A stretch of DNA of 64,000 bases, taken from Manihot esculenta (lineage: Eukaryota; Streptophyta; Magnoliopsida; Malpighiales; Euphorbiaceae). The stretch covers positions 9,877,065 to 9,941,064 of the forward strand of contig NC_035173.2 of assembly GCF_001659605.2 (NCBI RefSeq), in the 5' to 3' direction. Position numbers and translations under genes: made by a program. Positions 46,789-59,400 of this stretch are shown here, piece by piece (position 1 is the first letter of the stretch; each line of letters begins with the position of its first letter). Under the pieces are notes generated by a model. That model saw only the letters and a program-made list of their open reading frames with translations. It was not told the origin of the DNA and did no database searches.

Positions 46789-47589
46789 ATAATTTAAAAA
46801 AAGCAATAATTAAAAGAGAAATAAATCAATATAAATAAATTCTAGTTGAAGTATAGGATCCATTTCAGTTTGAAAATTGATCATCGATATAAAAATGCTT
46901 TTATTCATTTCAATAAATTAGTTATTATGGAAGTCACTCCACATAACCAATCTCTCCTTAGGTTTTAAATAAAATAGGAAATATTCGCTAATTAACTCCT
47001 AGCCAACCAATCACCTAAAGAACATCTTTGAGATTTTATTTATCAACTGCTTTAAGCATTAGAGAGACTTAATTCTAACTTACCAGCCGCATAGTGAGTT
47101 TGAGTTAGATTATGCAATTTCTTAGTTGTTACACTAATTGTTACTTGTGTTTGAATAACCTAAACAATTATGAACTTCATGCATTTAAACTAATAATATA
47201 TTACTTTGAAATTAAGAACCATGAGCCTAAACAACAAAGTAATAATAATATGAAGAACATAATTTGCATAAATATTGAAGAATAAAAGATAAACAATTGA
47301 GTTTAGATCTCCCAATTCATATAGAAACTAACATTTTACCGTAACTTCAACTACAAATAAAGAGTTTAGCCACTCATAGCTTTCAAAGAAAATATAAAAG
47401 AGAAAAGAAGTGAAGAAGCAGATTCGATGCTGGAGAGATGAGATGATATTTGGCTGTCCTCAATGATTAGTTTATATACGTGCTTAACCCTAGCAAAACC
47501 TTTTTTGGAATGGAAATTCTTTTTCGATTTGAATTAGGAATCATTTCTTTAATGTGTTTCTTCAAAAATAGAATTCCTTAATTTGAGGA

Positions 47590-48345
47590 AGACTTGATAC
47601 TGTATTGATGAAGGAGAATTCGTGTGGGCTTTGCCTAATTATAGAAAGGGGCTCTTGCCTATTGTGGAGAGGGGTTTTTGCACATCGCAACGTTGGTAGT
47701 TCCATAGAGGAAGAGAAAGAGACTTCAATCCTAGGTGGAGAAGGTTTTATTTATTAAGTTGAAAATACTATTTGTGGTATATAATATGTATATAGTAAAT
47801 ATATTAGGCTATTCCAAGAGGAGAATGAGTGCAACAACTAATTTATTTACTATGAGCAATTTATTATAGTGAGAAAAAGAGGGTTTTTCTGTGGACAAAC
47901 ATATAGTAGAAGACACCATTTATAGTGTATAATATAAATATAATAAATATATTAGATTATTTGTAGAGGAGAATTAGTGGGAATAACTAATGTATTTATT
48001 ATAGACGGTTTATAATAATGGGTGAAAATAATTAATATATTTATTATAAGCTATTTATTATAGTGAGAGAAAGAGGTTTTGATCTAAAGTGAAGAAATAT
48101 GTAGTTAATGACATCCTTCATGGGGTATTATATAAATGAAGTAAGTATATTGAATTATTCTTAGAGGAGAATTAAAATGAATAACTAATATATTTAGAAT
48201 GAACGGTTTATAATAATAAGGGAATAATGATTTGGTGTAATTGTGTTGATAAATAGATATCTTAATCTTGTAATTGATGATATTATTGTGTACGGTGAAA
48301 ATGAATGCCCATGGATATAATCCTATATTGAGAGGGCAAATCACG
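47590..48345 (+). repeat. LTR-like repeat, copy a
   Basis: Contains ctcttgcctattgtggagag, repeated phrases of the type actaatatatttactatgag, and ends with gggcaaatcacgttaaaattt, a phrase like that near the end of plant copia-type LTRs. Related copies lie at 52440-53070 and 53280-54290. Family assignment is inference. Confidence 0.45.
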
Positions 48346-48503
48346 TTAAAATTTTATTTTTTTTCTTTTATTATTTATGGATAATTAATTCTAACAGTTT
48401 TTTATATAACTTGAAAAAAGTTACTGAATACGTTAGGTTATAGCATTAATAATTAAATTAATTATTAAATATAAGTATTAGAATTAATATATGCATAAAC
48501 ATT

Positions 48504-48690
48504 CATCAAATTAAATTTTTAATTATACTATGCTTTGTATATCTAGTATATACTAAGAGTAACATCCATCAAATTAAAATTTTAATTTTATGGCACTTTA
48601 TATATCTAGTATATAATAAGAGTAAAATCCATCAAATTAAATATTTAATTTAATTGCGCTTTGTATATTTTGTATATAATAAGAGTTTAA
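48504..48690. repeat. Three tandem copies of a 63-bp unit
   Basis: Units start at 48504, 48567 and 48630, each beginning CATCAAATTAAA and containing TTTGTATATCTAGTATATA or a close variant. The duplicated block around 54438 has only one unit. Confidence 0.85.
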
Positions 48691-50440
48691 TTTAATTAAA
48701 TGTAAAATTATTTTAATAAATTAAATTACAATCCTATTTCAATAATATTAATATTAATAAAATTGATATAAATTTTTAATATTTAATCTTAATTTATAAG
48801 AAGGTAATATTCACTAATCATTTTATTATTTACTCGACTCACCAATCACTTCTTTTAACATACCAAATCCAAAATTTACAATGGCATCACAAGTCTACCA
48901 CCTAGCCGAATCTAGTACACAAAAGCGTTCTGGATACAAATGGAATTTTTTAAAATAGAAAAATAAATAATTTAATATACAAAGAAACCTAAGACTCCTG
49001 TACCTTGTACACAGTAAATATTATTATAAATGAAACTATAGAATCAAACAATTAGATGGTAAAAGTCCACATTATTTAAGTCAATTTGATTTAATCTATA
49101 AAATTAAAAAATCAATTAAATTAAATATATTTAATATAAATTAAATTGATTGATTATAGAATAAGTTTTGGACTTCTTTATTTAAGAGAAAATATATATT
49201 ATAAAGTTAAATTTGAGATAGAAATACATGCAAAATCTAGAAAAAATTATTCAAAATATTATTGGTGACTAAGAGACTAACAATTAAAAACAACAAACAT
49301 AATCATTAAAAAAATCAAAAAAGCAAAATTCAAATTCTTTGTAACTATGGGATTCATCAATCAATTTCAAATAAGATATATGCAGAAATTTTGATAAAAT
49401 AATTTTATTTTGTTGTAAAAATTATCATATTTCCCAAGATTGAATTAAAATTCTAACTCTTTTAATTATTTAACCATATATTATCTCACCATATCATAAC
49501 CAAATTAATATTATTTTATTTATATTATTAAAGATTATAAGTTACATTTTTCTATTTTATATTTATAAAAACATATCTTTTAAATATTTGTAACACTAAT
49601 ATATTTGATTTCATTTTTATTGATTTATTCATTAAAATAATTCTTATTATATTAAAATAATTTTGGATAAAAAAACGTTTTATACAAAATTTTAAAACAT
49701 TTTAACTTGCCATTACCTGTTTTGCATTTAGCTTAATAAACATGAGTTAATATCAATAATTAAATATATACTTTTTTTTCTTCTTTTATTATTTTCTTTC
49801 ACATTTATTAATTCTCTTAATGCAAATTGTCATAACTCATTTAGATTCCTCATACAATATGAATTTTAAAACTAATAATTCTCTTTTAACTTCATTTAAA
49901 ATAAATTAATTTCAATAATCAATTAAATTTAATATTTTTTTTGTAATTTTACTAAACTATTAAGTTACTTTGAGCAATACAAATATTTTCCCTCCTTCCA
50001 ATTTTTCTATATGCTCGGAAATTTTAGTCATTTTAGTAAGACTAAATATTTATAATTTTAAAATATTTTTGTTAACGGTGCTACTAATATCAATTTAATA
50101 TTAAATTAAATCTTAATGAAGGTGACTAATGGACAAAATAATTACATCATAATTATGTCATCCATTATTTATGAAGTGGTGAATAAATCACATAGAAGAA
50201 ATTTTCTTTTTAAGTATAGTAAATAATTTTAAAAATTCATAATTTTTAACTTTTTAGATTTTATTTTTAAGTCAGAACATTCTTTTTTCTCGGCGTGTAT
50301 TATTTTCATTAAATAAATCTATTAGTACTCTAGAAAAAGAAAAGCATAATGATATATATATTTTTATTTAAATTATTATTTTTATTATAGAAATATAAAA
50401 AAAAAAAGAAAAGAAAATCCCGTTGAAATCTTCTTAAGTT
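48691..50440. other. AT-rich duplicated intergenic block
   Basis: Several stretches match 54590-55830 in order (e.g. cataaccaaattaatattatttt at 49495 against 54871). No gene was seen. Confidence 0.5.
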
Positions 50441-50521
50441 CAACATATGCAGCTTATTGCATTATGCTCATAGGCATATTTTATAAGAATCTACTCATCA
50501 AATCAATATATATCAAATTTA

Positions 50522-50902
50522 CTAGAATTTCAAACGACCTAATTTTCCTTTCAGAGATAGAGGTTTTAAACGACATTCACAAGTAAGAAAGGGGCTACAA
50601 ACACATACTGCACAATTGCATTTGGGGCGGGGAACATTACAATCTTTATTTGTATAACATTCAACATATGGTATATCGTCTACTTGAGCGGCAGCAACCT
50701 GCAGATACAAATCATCTATATATACAAATTATTATTATTATTATTATTACTTATAATTCAGTACAATGAAGAGTACTTATTATTATATATATCCATGAAT
50801 AGGAGACATATAAATAACGAAATACTTACAAGATGGAAGGATTATCAATATCAGAGCAACCGAAAAAACTAGTAGCTTCATCATTGAAGAAGTTGACGTC
50901 AT
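50522..50902 (-). CDS. Secreted eight-cysteine peptide, copy 2 (two exons)
   Basis: Minus-strand exons 50902-50830 and 50715-50522, 88 residues. The signal peptide (MTSTSSMMKLLVFSVALILI) and intron position match copy 1, with the same ATATAG acceptor. Cysteine spacing is C-x5-C-x6-C-x-C-x2-C-x-C-x5-C-x-C (starting CYTNKDC), and the tail ends KGKLGRLKF. Upstream and downstream flanks resemble those of copy 1 in inverted orientation. No stop, frameshift or splice-site loss is seen, so it is probably intact. No clear TATA box like that of copy 1 is visible. Confidence 0.8.
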
Positions 50903-51239
50903 ATGATATGGTAGGTTGATAAAGAAAAGTATGTATTAATCCACATAAGAGTTATGTTCTATAGAAGTATTTATTAGTCAAATTATCTGATTTTTAAAAT
51001 AGGAGTATGAGTATAAAATTGGTAATACATCTGCCATGAATTAATTTTGATATGTTAAGCATGTAACGTTGAAGTATTTATTTTCCTTACCATATATTAA
51101 TTGTAGTAAATTATTTAAAAAATTGATATGCATATGGCATAAATATCCTTCCAATTATATCATTGGCATAATTGGTAATATGTGTGGAATGAATTAAATT
51201 TGGCAAGAATATCTAGATTTTAATTAATTTAAATATAAA

Positions 51240-52440
51240 AATTTTATTATATTAATAGATATTACTTTTAATGGACAATGTATTTCTAACTAATAAATAA
51301 TCGGCAGTTATTCCAAAAAATGAAAATTATTGAAAATGGGAAGAGTTTTAAATTCATTAATTTTATAATTTTGATTATTATAGATAAAAGCGCTATTGAA
51401 TGATAATATTTTTTTATTTTTATATTTATTTATTAAAATATTAAAATAAAATTTATATATTTTTAATTTATCAAAATAGATATTATTGCTGAAATTTATT
51501 AATGAAGGATTATCTGTAGCTAAATCTTTTATCCATGAACAAATTTTATTGTTACTGAATCTTATCATTAATTATGAATTCAAATATCTATCACTAAATA
51601 TATTAACTTTTATTTTTTATTATATATTTTTTAAATTTTAGTTAGCTATTTATTATAATATTCTATTTTCAATTATAATAAAATTCAATATATTATTCAA
51701 TCAACTTGAATTTAAATAAAAAACCAATATAATTAACAAATCTACTTAGAAATTTTTAAATAAAAATAAAAATTATAATAATCAAATCTATATGTGGACA
51801 TTTTTAATAATTCCAATGTTCCCCTCCTCTTTCCAATTTTATGATATTATATATATAGAACTTCCCTTTAAAACCTCAAAGTCGTTAATAGGGAAATATA
51901 TTTTCTAAGAAAAAAAGGCTTAATAGATATCAAAGAGTCAAATCAATGCCAACAAAGTTTAGTTAGGTAATAATAAGTGACATTTTCTTGTTAATGGTGT
52001 TTATAGTTTAATAGATCTAAACATTTTAACTCTTTTAAAAAAGGATATTAGTGGAACTTTACAATAAAATTTAAAAATTTAAAATACATATAAAAAAATA
52101 GAATTTATTATTAAAATAACAAATAAGATAGTCTTACATTGCACATGTAATATACCTACTCATATATAGTAATTATAGATATAGAATTATAAATATGGAA
52201 CTAAACTATAAAATGTGACATTTGATATAGTTTGATTTGAATGTGAGCAATATATTTAAACTTTTTAGAATATGAAGTTATAAGCTATATTTAATGAACT
52301 AATTAATATTTATTTCAATATAAGGAAATAGAGGTTATTTAATTAGTTTTTATTAGATTTGTAACTTATAATTCAAGTGGGATATACTTTTCTAATTAGA
52401 GGCAAAGATTTATTCTTCAATACGTGTAGGACTATAAAGG
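51240..52440. other. AT-rich intergenic sequence
   Basis: No gene or element end was recognised. Confidence 0.5.
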
Positions 52441-53070
52441 GTAAATCTCTTATTTATATATCATTCCTAAATTAGATGATATTTCTAATTAAATTAAGAT
52501 TGATGGGTCTAGCATTCTATATAGAAATATGATTGAAAGAGTATTTGGTTGTGCCCAATTGAAGAGAATGTTTGTCCCATTATAGTGAGGGGCTTTTCCC
52601 ATCATAGTATATTGTAGTTCTATAAAGGAAATGAGAGAGATTTCAACCTAAGGTGGATAAAGGTCTCTTTGTGGTGTACAATATAGATATAGTAGATATA
52701 TTGCATTATTCCTAGAGAAAACTAAGAGAAAATAACTAATATATTTACTATGAGCACCTCATTATAATGAAAGGAAGAAGCTTTGGCCTAAGATGGAGAA
52801 ATAGGTAGTTAAAGATACTTTTGTGGTGTATAATAAAGATGTAGTGAGTATGTTTGTTATTCCCGGAGGAAATGAGAGGAAATAATTAATATATTTACTA
52901 TGGGCAGTTTGTAGTAAGAGGATAATGATTAGATGTAATTAAATTGCTAGATAGATAACTTGAGTTTGTAACTAATAATTTTATTATGGATAGTAAAAGA
53001 TGAATGTCTATGGATATATCCCTATGTTAAGAGGATGAACCACGTTAAAATTTCATATTTTTTATTATTG
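52440..53070 (+). repeat. LTR-like repeat, copy b
   Basis: Shares with copy a the blocks gtgaggggcttttcccatca, tagatatagtagatatatt and gatgaaccacgttaaaattt. Same orientation. Confidence 0.45.
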
Positions 53071-53279
53071 TAGGTGATTATCACAATAAATTCATATTCG
53101 AACATAAAATTTGAAATTTTAAAGGAGGAAAGATTTGGATAAAGGGAATATTTTAAGGGTTAAAGCTTAAGTACAAAGATTTGAAGGTTCAAACTCAAGT
53201 ATAAAGATTTGATGATTAAAGTCACATGATATATGTTAAGATGGAAAGATTTTAAGTCAAGATGAATATTAGATTTGTG

Positions 53280-54300
53280 ATTTATAATCCTATTATAATA
53301 CTCTTTTCTATTTAGAGCATAACATTTATTCTTTAATAGGTTACACTCTATAAAGAGTAGATCTCTTACTTATATATTATTCCTAACTTAGAAGATATTC
53401 CAAATTAATTTAGGATTGAAAAGTCTACCACTATAGAAATAAGGTCGAAAGAGTATTGTGCTCTACCCACTACATTGAAATGGTCGTTGTCCTGTTATGG
53501 TAGGATGCTTTATGCAATTAAGGGGAGATGCCTTTGCCCATTGTGGAAATGGGCTTTTGCCCATCACAATGTAGGGTAATTCCATGGAGGAAGAGAAAGA
53601 GGTTTCGGTCTAAGGCAAAGAGAAGGGCTTTGTTTATGCAGTTGAAGATACTATTTATGATGTATCATGTAGATATAGTAAATATATTATACTATTTCTA
53701 AAGGAAACTAAGTGCAACAACTAATATATTTACTCTAAGCAATTTATTATAGTGAGAGAAAGAGATTTTTGCCTAAGATGGACAAACATATAGTTAAAGC
53801 TACCATTTAGTGTATTATGTAAATATAATAAATATATTGGGTTATTCCTAGAACAGAATTAGTGGAAATAACTAATATATTTACTATGTCCATTTTATAA
53901 TAAGAATGGGAAATAACTAATATATTACTATGAGCAGTTTATTATAGTGAGAGAAAGGAGTTTCAACTTAAAGTGAAGAAACATGTGGTTATAGTGAAAG
54001 AAAAAGGTTTTGGCTTAAAGTGGGCAAACATGTGGTTGAAGGCATCATTTATGGTATATAATATAAATGTAGAAAGTATATTTGACTATTCTTACAGGAA
54101 AATTAGAAGGAATAACTAATATATTTACTATGAATAGTTTGTAATAATAAGGTGATAATGATTGGGTGTAATTGTGTTGATAGATAGATAACTTGATCTT
54201 GTAACGGATAATTTGATTGTGCATGGTGGAAGATGGATGTCCATGAATATAGTCTTATATTGAAATAGTGAGCCACGTTAAAATTTTATTTTTTTACTTC
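53280..54300 (+). repeat. LTR-like repeat, copy c
   Basis: The longest copy, with internal repetition of the tatttactatgagcagttta phrase. Ends gtgagccacgttaaaatttt. The sequence after it (54330-54600) matches that after copy a, showing that copy a and copy c belong to one segmental duplication. Confidence 0.45.
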
Positions 54301-55833
54301 CATTATCTGTGGATGTTTATCACAATAGTTTTTTAATATATCTTAAAAATAAGTTACTGAATAGGTTAGAGTTATAACATTAATAATTCAATTGACTATT
54401 AAAAATAAGTATTAGAATTAATATATGCCTAAACATCCATCAAATTAAAATTTTAATTTTATTGCGATTTGTATATCTAGTATATAATATGAGTTTAGTT
54501 TAGTTGGATTTAAAATTAGTTTAGTAAATTAAATTACTATCCTATTTCAATAATATCAAAATTAATAAAATTGGTGTAAATTTTTAATATTTAATCTCAA
54601 TTTAGAAGGAGGCAATACTCATTAATTTATTACTTATGCGACTTACTAATCACTTACCACAAAAGAAATAGGACATATCAAATCTAAAATTTAGAGTGGC
54701 ATGATCCTTTATTTTTTATACGATACAACATGATTCTATTGCTACATCGAAATGTCTTTCCATTGATTTTAAGTCTCTTTAGTAAAATAGTATTTTTGCT
54801 AATTTTTTTCATCGCTTTAATTATCTAGATTCTCCCCTATCACCATTTAGATCTTTTCATATCATAACCAAGTTAATATTATTTTATTTATATTATTAAA
54901 GATTATAAATTATTTTTTTATTTTATATTTTAAAAAATGTATTCTTAAAATGTTTGTAATACTAATACATTTAATTTCTTTTTTATTGATTTATTCATTA
55001 AAATAATTCTTATTACATGAAAATAACTTTGGATAAAAAAAAACCTTCTATATAAATTTTCAAGTTCACAGTATAACATAACATAATTTTGTTCTCCTTT
55101 ATGTTGTAGATATCTATCATACTTTTTTTTATAAAAAATTTAACTTGTTATCACATTTTTGTATTTTAGCTTAATAAATATGAGTAGGTTGAAAATTTTG
55201 ATCGGTTTCATTTAAAATTAAACTGAATTGATTAAATTAAAAATTAAAATTTTAGTATTTGTAAAAATCAAACCGAATCGATTTTGGATGAAAATAAAAT
55301 CAAATTGAATTGGTTTGATTCGATTTGGTTTAATCAGTTATGTTTTTTAATAAAATTTTTATTTTTTACACTTTATTTTTAATATTCTAAAGTTCAAATG
55401 AAATATTTCAACTTTAATTATTATCTAATCTCTCTATATATCAAAAATAATATATTATTATCAATCGATTTGTTTCGATTTTTTTCAATTTTTTTCTAAT
55501 TAAAACTGAACTCGAAATAACTAAAATTTTTAAAATTAAAAATTAAATCGAATTAAAATAAATAAAAAACTGAACCAAATTTACAAACTAATTCAATTCA
55601 ATCGATTTTTTCGATTTAAACTAATTCTTGTAAATTTATTAATTAAATCTATTAGTATTCTTAAAAAAAATAATATACATATTTTTTATTTTAATTATTA
55701 CTTTTATTATAGAAATATAAAAAGGGAGAATCCAATTTGGATTTTTTTAAGTTCAATATATAGAACCTATTGCACTATGCCTATTGGCATATTTTATGAG
55801 AATCTACTCATCACATTCATATACATCAAGTTA
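54301..55833. other. AT-rich duplicated block with an extra insert
   Basis: Matches the 48340-50520 block in patches. An insert at about 55180-55640, rich in tcgatttggttt and aaccgaatcgat words, is missing from the other copy and may be a small DNA transposon; ends were not resolved. Confidence 0.45.
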
Positions 55834-56027
55834 TTAGTATTTCAAGTGACCTAATTTTCCTTCAAGGGATAAATCTTCTGCACGGCAACCACAAGTAAGA
55901 AGGGAGCTGCAGACACATACGCTACAAATGCATCTAGGACGAGGAATGTTACAATCTCTATTTGTATGGCATTCAACATATGGTATATCATCTACTTGAG
56001 CAGCAGCAACCTGCAAATACAAATCAT
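55834..56027 (-). pseudogene. Secreted eight-cysteine peptide, copy 3 (exon 2 only)
   Basis: Exon 2 is intact, including the ATGTAG acceptor side, the eight cysteines (starting CHTNRDC; spacing as copy 2) and the tail EGKLGHLKY. The intron can be followed only to about 56046. After that the sequence is unrelated and a copia gag remnant begins, and I found no exon 1 upstream. Probably truncated, unless a distant exon 1 is still spliced in. Confidence 0.75.
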
Positions 56028-56116
56028 CTACATATACAAATTATTACTAAGGAGAAATTTGGGATAAAATGTACAAAATAAGATATTTTTTGCAAGAATT
56101 AATATTGACTCTTGAA

Positions 56117-57060
56117 TTAAATTGCAACTTCATCACCAATATCCTCCTTTTCAATGTCACTTAAGTCATCCCGTATTGCTTTGAAAGCCTTCTTCTTTAA
56201 CTTTTTTATGGGCTTCTTTAATTTGGGACAATCTACTTTATAGTGACCCGTTTTATTAGACTTATAGCATATAACCACTTCTTTCTTGCTTAGTTTACCT
56301 TTTTCCTTTCTAAAACTTTTCTTGGGGATGAAATTTTTATTTTGAAAAAGAAACTTTCTTATCCTCTTAGACACCAAAGCTAATTTTTCTTCATTTAGCT
56401 CTTCTTTTTCCTCACTAGAGACTTCGAAAAATACCCTTGGAGTAATGTTTTTTTTCACTTTGTTAGGTTTCTCCACTTACTTTCTCTTTAGTGTCATCTC
56501 ATACTCAATGAGATTTCCAAAAATTCATCCAATTGTACCTTACATAAATCTTTAGCATCATTTAAAGAAGTCACTTTAGGTAGCCATTTCTTAGGTAGAC
56601 ATTTAAGAATTTTCTTCAGTAAATATCTAAGAATTTTCTTCATCAATCCTCATTTGTGAATGTATTCCCAAGAGATATCCCTCCAATAATCTTAATGAAT
56701 CTATCATACATTTAGCTAATTGTTTCATTAGATTTCATTTCAAACAACCATATTGGTAGATGAGAGATTTCAACTTATTTTCTTTAATTTGATTGATACC
56801 TTAATGAGTGACAACTAAAACTTTTCAAATTTCCTTGGCAGTAGACTTCATGCATACTCTACTAAAAGCAAAAAATAAAATGTGAATGGTTTTGTTATTA
56901 AGGGCTACACTTCTCTCCACAATATCCCACAAATAAACTCTTTTCAATTTTAGAAAATAGCACATTTTATTTTTCCAATATAGAAAGTCATTCCATCAAA
57001 AAAGGGTGGTCTTATAACCGATTGGCCTTACAACCGATCGGCCTTCTTGAGCATTGATGG
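56117..57060 (-). pseudogene. Copia-type Gag remnant
   Basis: The translation shows a zinc knuckle CYKSNKTGHYKVDCP (CX2CX4HX4C-like, with Ser for the second Cys), a Lys-rich C-terminus and, in another frame upstream, WLPKVTS, LCKVQLDEF, typical of Ty1/copia UBN2-type Gag. Frameshifted and without pol. The orientation (minus) matches the adjacent LTR-like sequence. Confidence 0.7.
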
Positions 57061-57094
57061 TTGGCATTTGATTTTTACTCCAAGATCATTAAAA

Positions 57095-57560
57095 TCTTAT
57101 AGAAAATGAGACTAGCTCTAAAGAGGGGGTGAATTGGGTTTATAAAAAAAAATTAAAGGCTAAAAACACAAGTTAAAAAGGAATTAGAAAGAAAGAAAGC
57201 TTGATAATGAACACGATGATTTATAGAGGTTCAGCTATCCCAAGCCTACATTCTCTCCTCAAGACTAGTTCAACTCTACTATCAAATCCCGTTTGAGTGA
57301 AAATTAAAACCTCTTACAATTCTACAATAAAATCTTTGCTCTTTATAATCCTCTTTTTCTCACAACAACAATCTTTGCTCAAATCACATCCAAATAATAA
57401 ATTCATTTAACAACTTTCACTCAATTTCAAAATAAAAACCAATTACAACTCAAAATTAATTTTCAAAAATTTAATATTATGGTTTAAGATTTAGAGAGAG
57501 AAAGAGTGAAAAACTTAATCTCAATAAATGTGTGCTTTGATAGTTGTTGTAACTTTATCC
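57095..57560 (-). repeat. Possible LTR end of the copia remnant
   Basis: Contains agagggggtgaattgggttt, a phrase typical near the LTR/primer junction of plant SIRE-like copia elements, and 3' LTR-like text. No second LTR or duplication was found. Confidence 0.4.
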
Positions 57561-59400
57561 AGATAAAAAATATATTATATTTATAGTTCTAACATAAATA
57601 TAGCCATTGGAGATACATTGGATACAAATAGAGTTATTTATGTACTGAAATAATTGTTATTTCATACTTAGAAAAACTCAGATTCGATAATCTAAAGTTA
57701 AAATTCGGTGCCAAATCTTTGAAGATAAAAATAAAAATATTGAAAACAGACTTTCAGTGGCCAATCATCGAAACTTTTGCCTCCGCTTCTCTTTCCTTCT
57801 GCCACCTAAAGTTCATTTTAGAGGCACAAAATCCTTTATTAAATTTTTAAAAATTATAACTTAAGACTATAAAACTCTGATTTTCAATCCGTTTGAATTC
57901 TTATAACCTATATTTTAATATCTTTTACGTTGTTGAAAAATAATTTTAAAATCATTCAATTTATAAAATTTTATTTTGGTCTCTCAAAAAGTTATGAAGT
58001 AAAAAACTTAAGATACAAAATTTCAATTTTTATTCTATTTGAATTGTTGTAACCCATAATTTGAAATATCTTATTTGATAGAAAAATATCTTCAAAAAGA
58101 CTTCATATATCAAATTTTATTTTGGTCTCTAAAAATAATTTCTTAAAAATTGGTCATATTTATAAATTTTAGAATTTAAAATATGAACATTACCAACACA
58201 ATTAATTAATTTAAATTCACAATATATAAAATAAAAAATTACATTTTGTTCTTTTTTTTTATAGTATACTTCCAACTTTAAGACTTTTTATTTTTGAAAT
58301 TGAAGTGGTTCCATTTATTTAAATTAAAAACCTACAAGTTTACACAAACACTTCTAAAATTAATTAGTAGCACACCAATTATTTATTAGTATCAAAATAA
58401 GGAGTAGAACACTTAAATCTAATAACATTAATTAATCTATAAAATTAATATGGGTAATTTACAAAGACTTTTTAAGATTTGAAAAAATTCATAAAGTAGT
58501 CTCTCATTAAATTTTTGATAATAAATTAATTTTTAAATTTAATTTTCGTATCATAAAATAGCCTTTTTATTAATAAAAAATATGAATCGCTGTTAGTCAA
58601 TTAGGGGATAAAATACCCTCAAAATGGTTAATATTTTTCCTTTTAATTAAACGTAATTTTTAGCTTTTATTTTAATAGTAAAAAAAATTTAAGAGATTAC
58701 TATTTTGACCTTTTAAAATAACTGAATTTATAGGTTTTTTATCCCTTATTTTTTATTTATTGACATTATAAATAATTTTAATTTTTAAAATATAAAAATT
58801 AATATTTTATAAGTATAAAAATTTTTATACTCATAAAAGTCAATTTAGATATACTCCAACTATAATATGTAAGTATAAAAATTAATTTTTAATTTTAATT
58901 AAGTATAAAAAATTTTATATGTATAAAAATCAATTTAGTCGAACTCTTAAGTATAAAAATTTTAATCTTTAATTTTTAAATATTTAATTTTTATACTTAT
59001 ATAATTTAAAAATTAATTTCTAGAAAAAAATTAAATTTATTAATTATTAATTTTTGTACTTACAGAATAATAATTTTATATTTAAAAATTAAAATTATTT
59101 ACTATGATAAAGAATAAGAAAAATAATAAATAAAATCTACAAGTTCACTGATTTCAAAAATTAAAATAATAGATAAAAATAATTTTTTTATTAAAAAAAT
59201 TGACAATTTAAAAGAATATTTTAATTATTAAAAAATATAAAATTTTTAATTAATAGTAAACTAATAACAATTTATATTATTTATTAATAAAAGGACTATT
59301 TTTTAAAATGAAAATTAACCTTAAAATGAAAGTCTATGAGTTTTATTAAATAAGGAAGATCTCTAAATTATCCAATTAATATTTATTGGGGATGGGTTTG
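57561..59400. other. AT-rich intergenic, possible MITE-like part
   Basis: Repeated aagtataaaaatt words (58800-59000) and end sequences around 58449 and 59385 that look loosely inverted hint at a small DNA transposon, but no duplication could be fixed. No gene. Confidence 0.35.
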
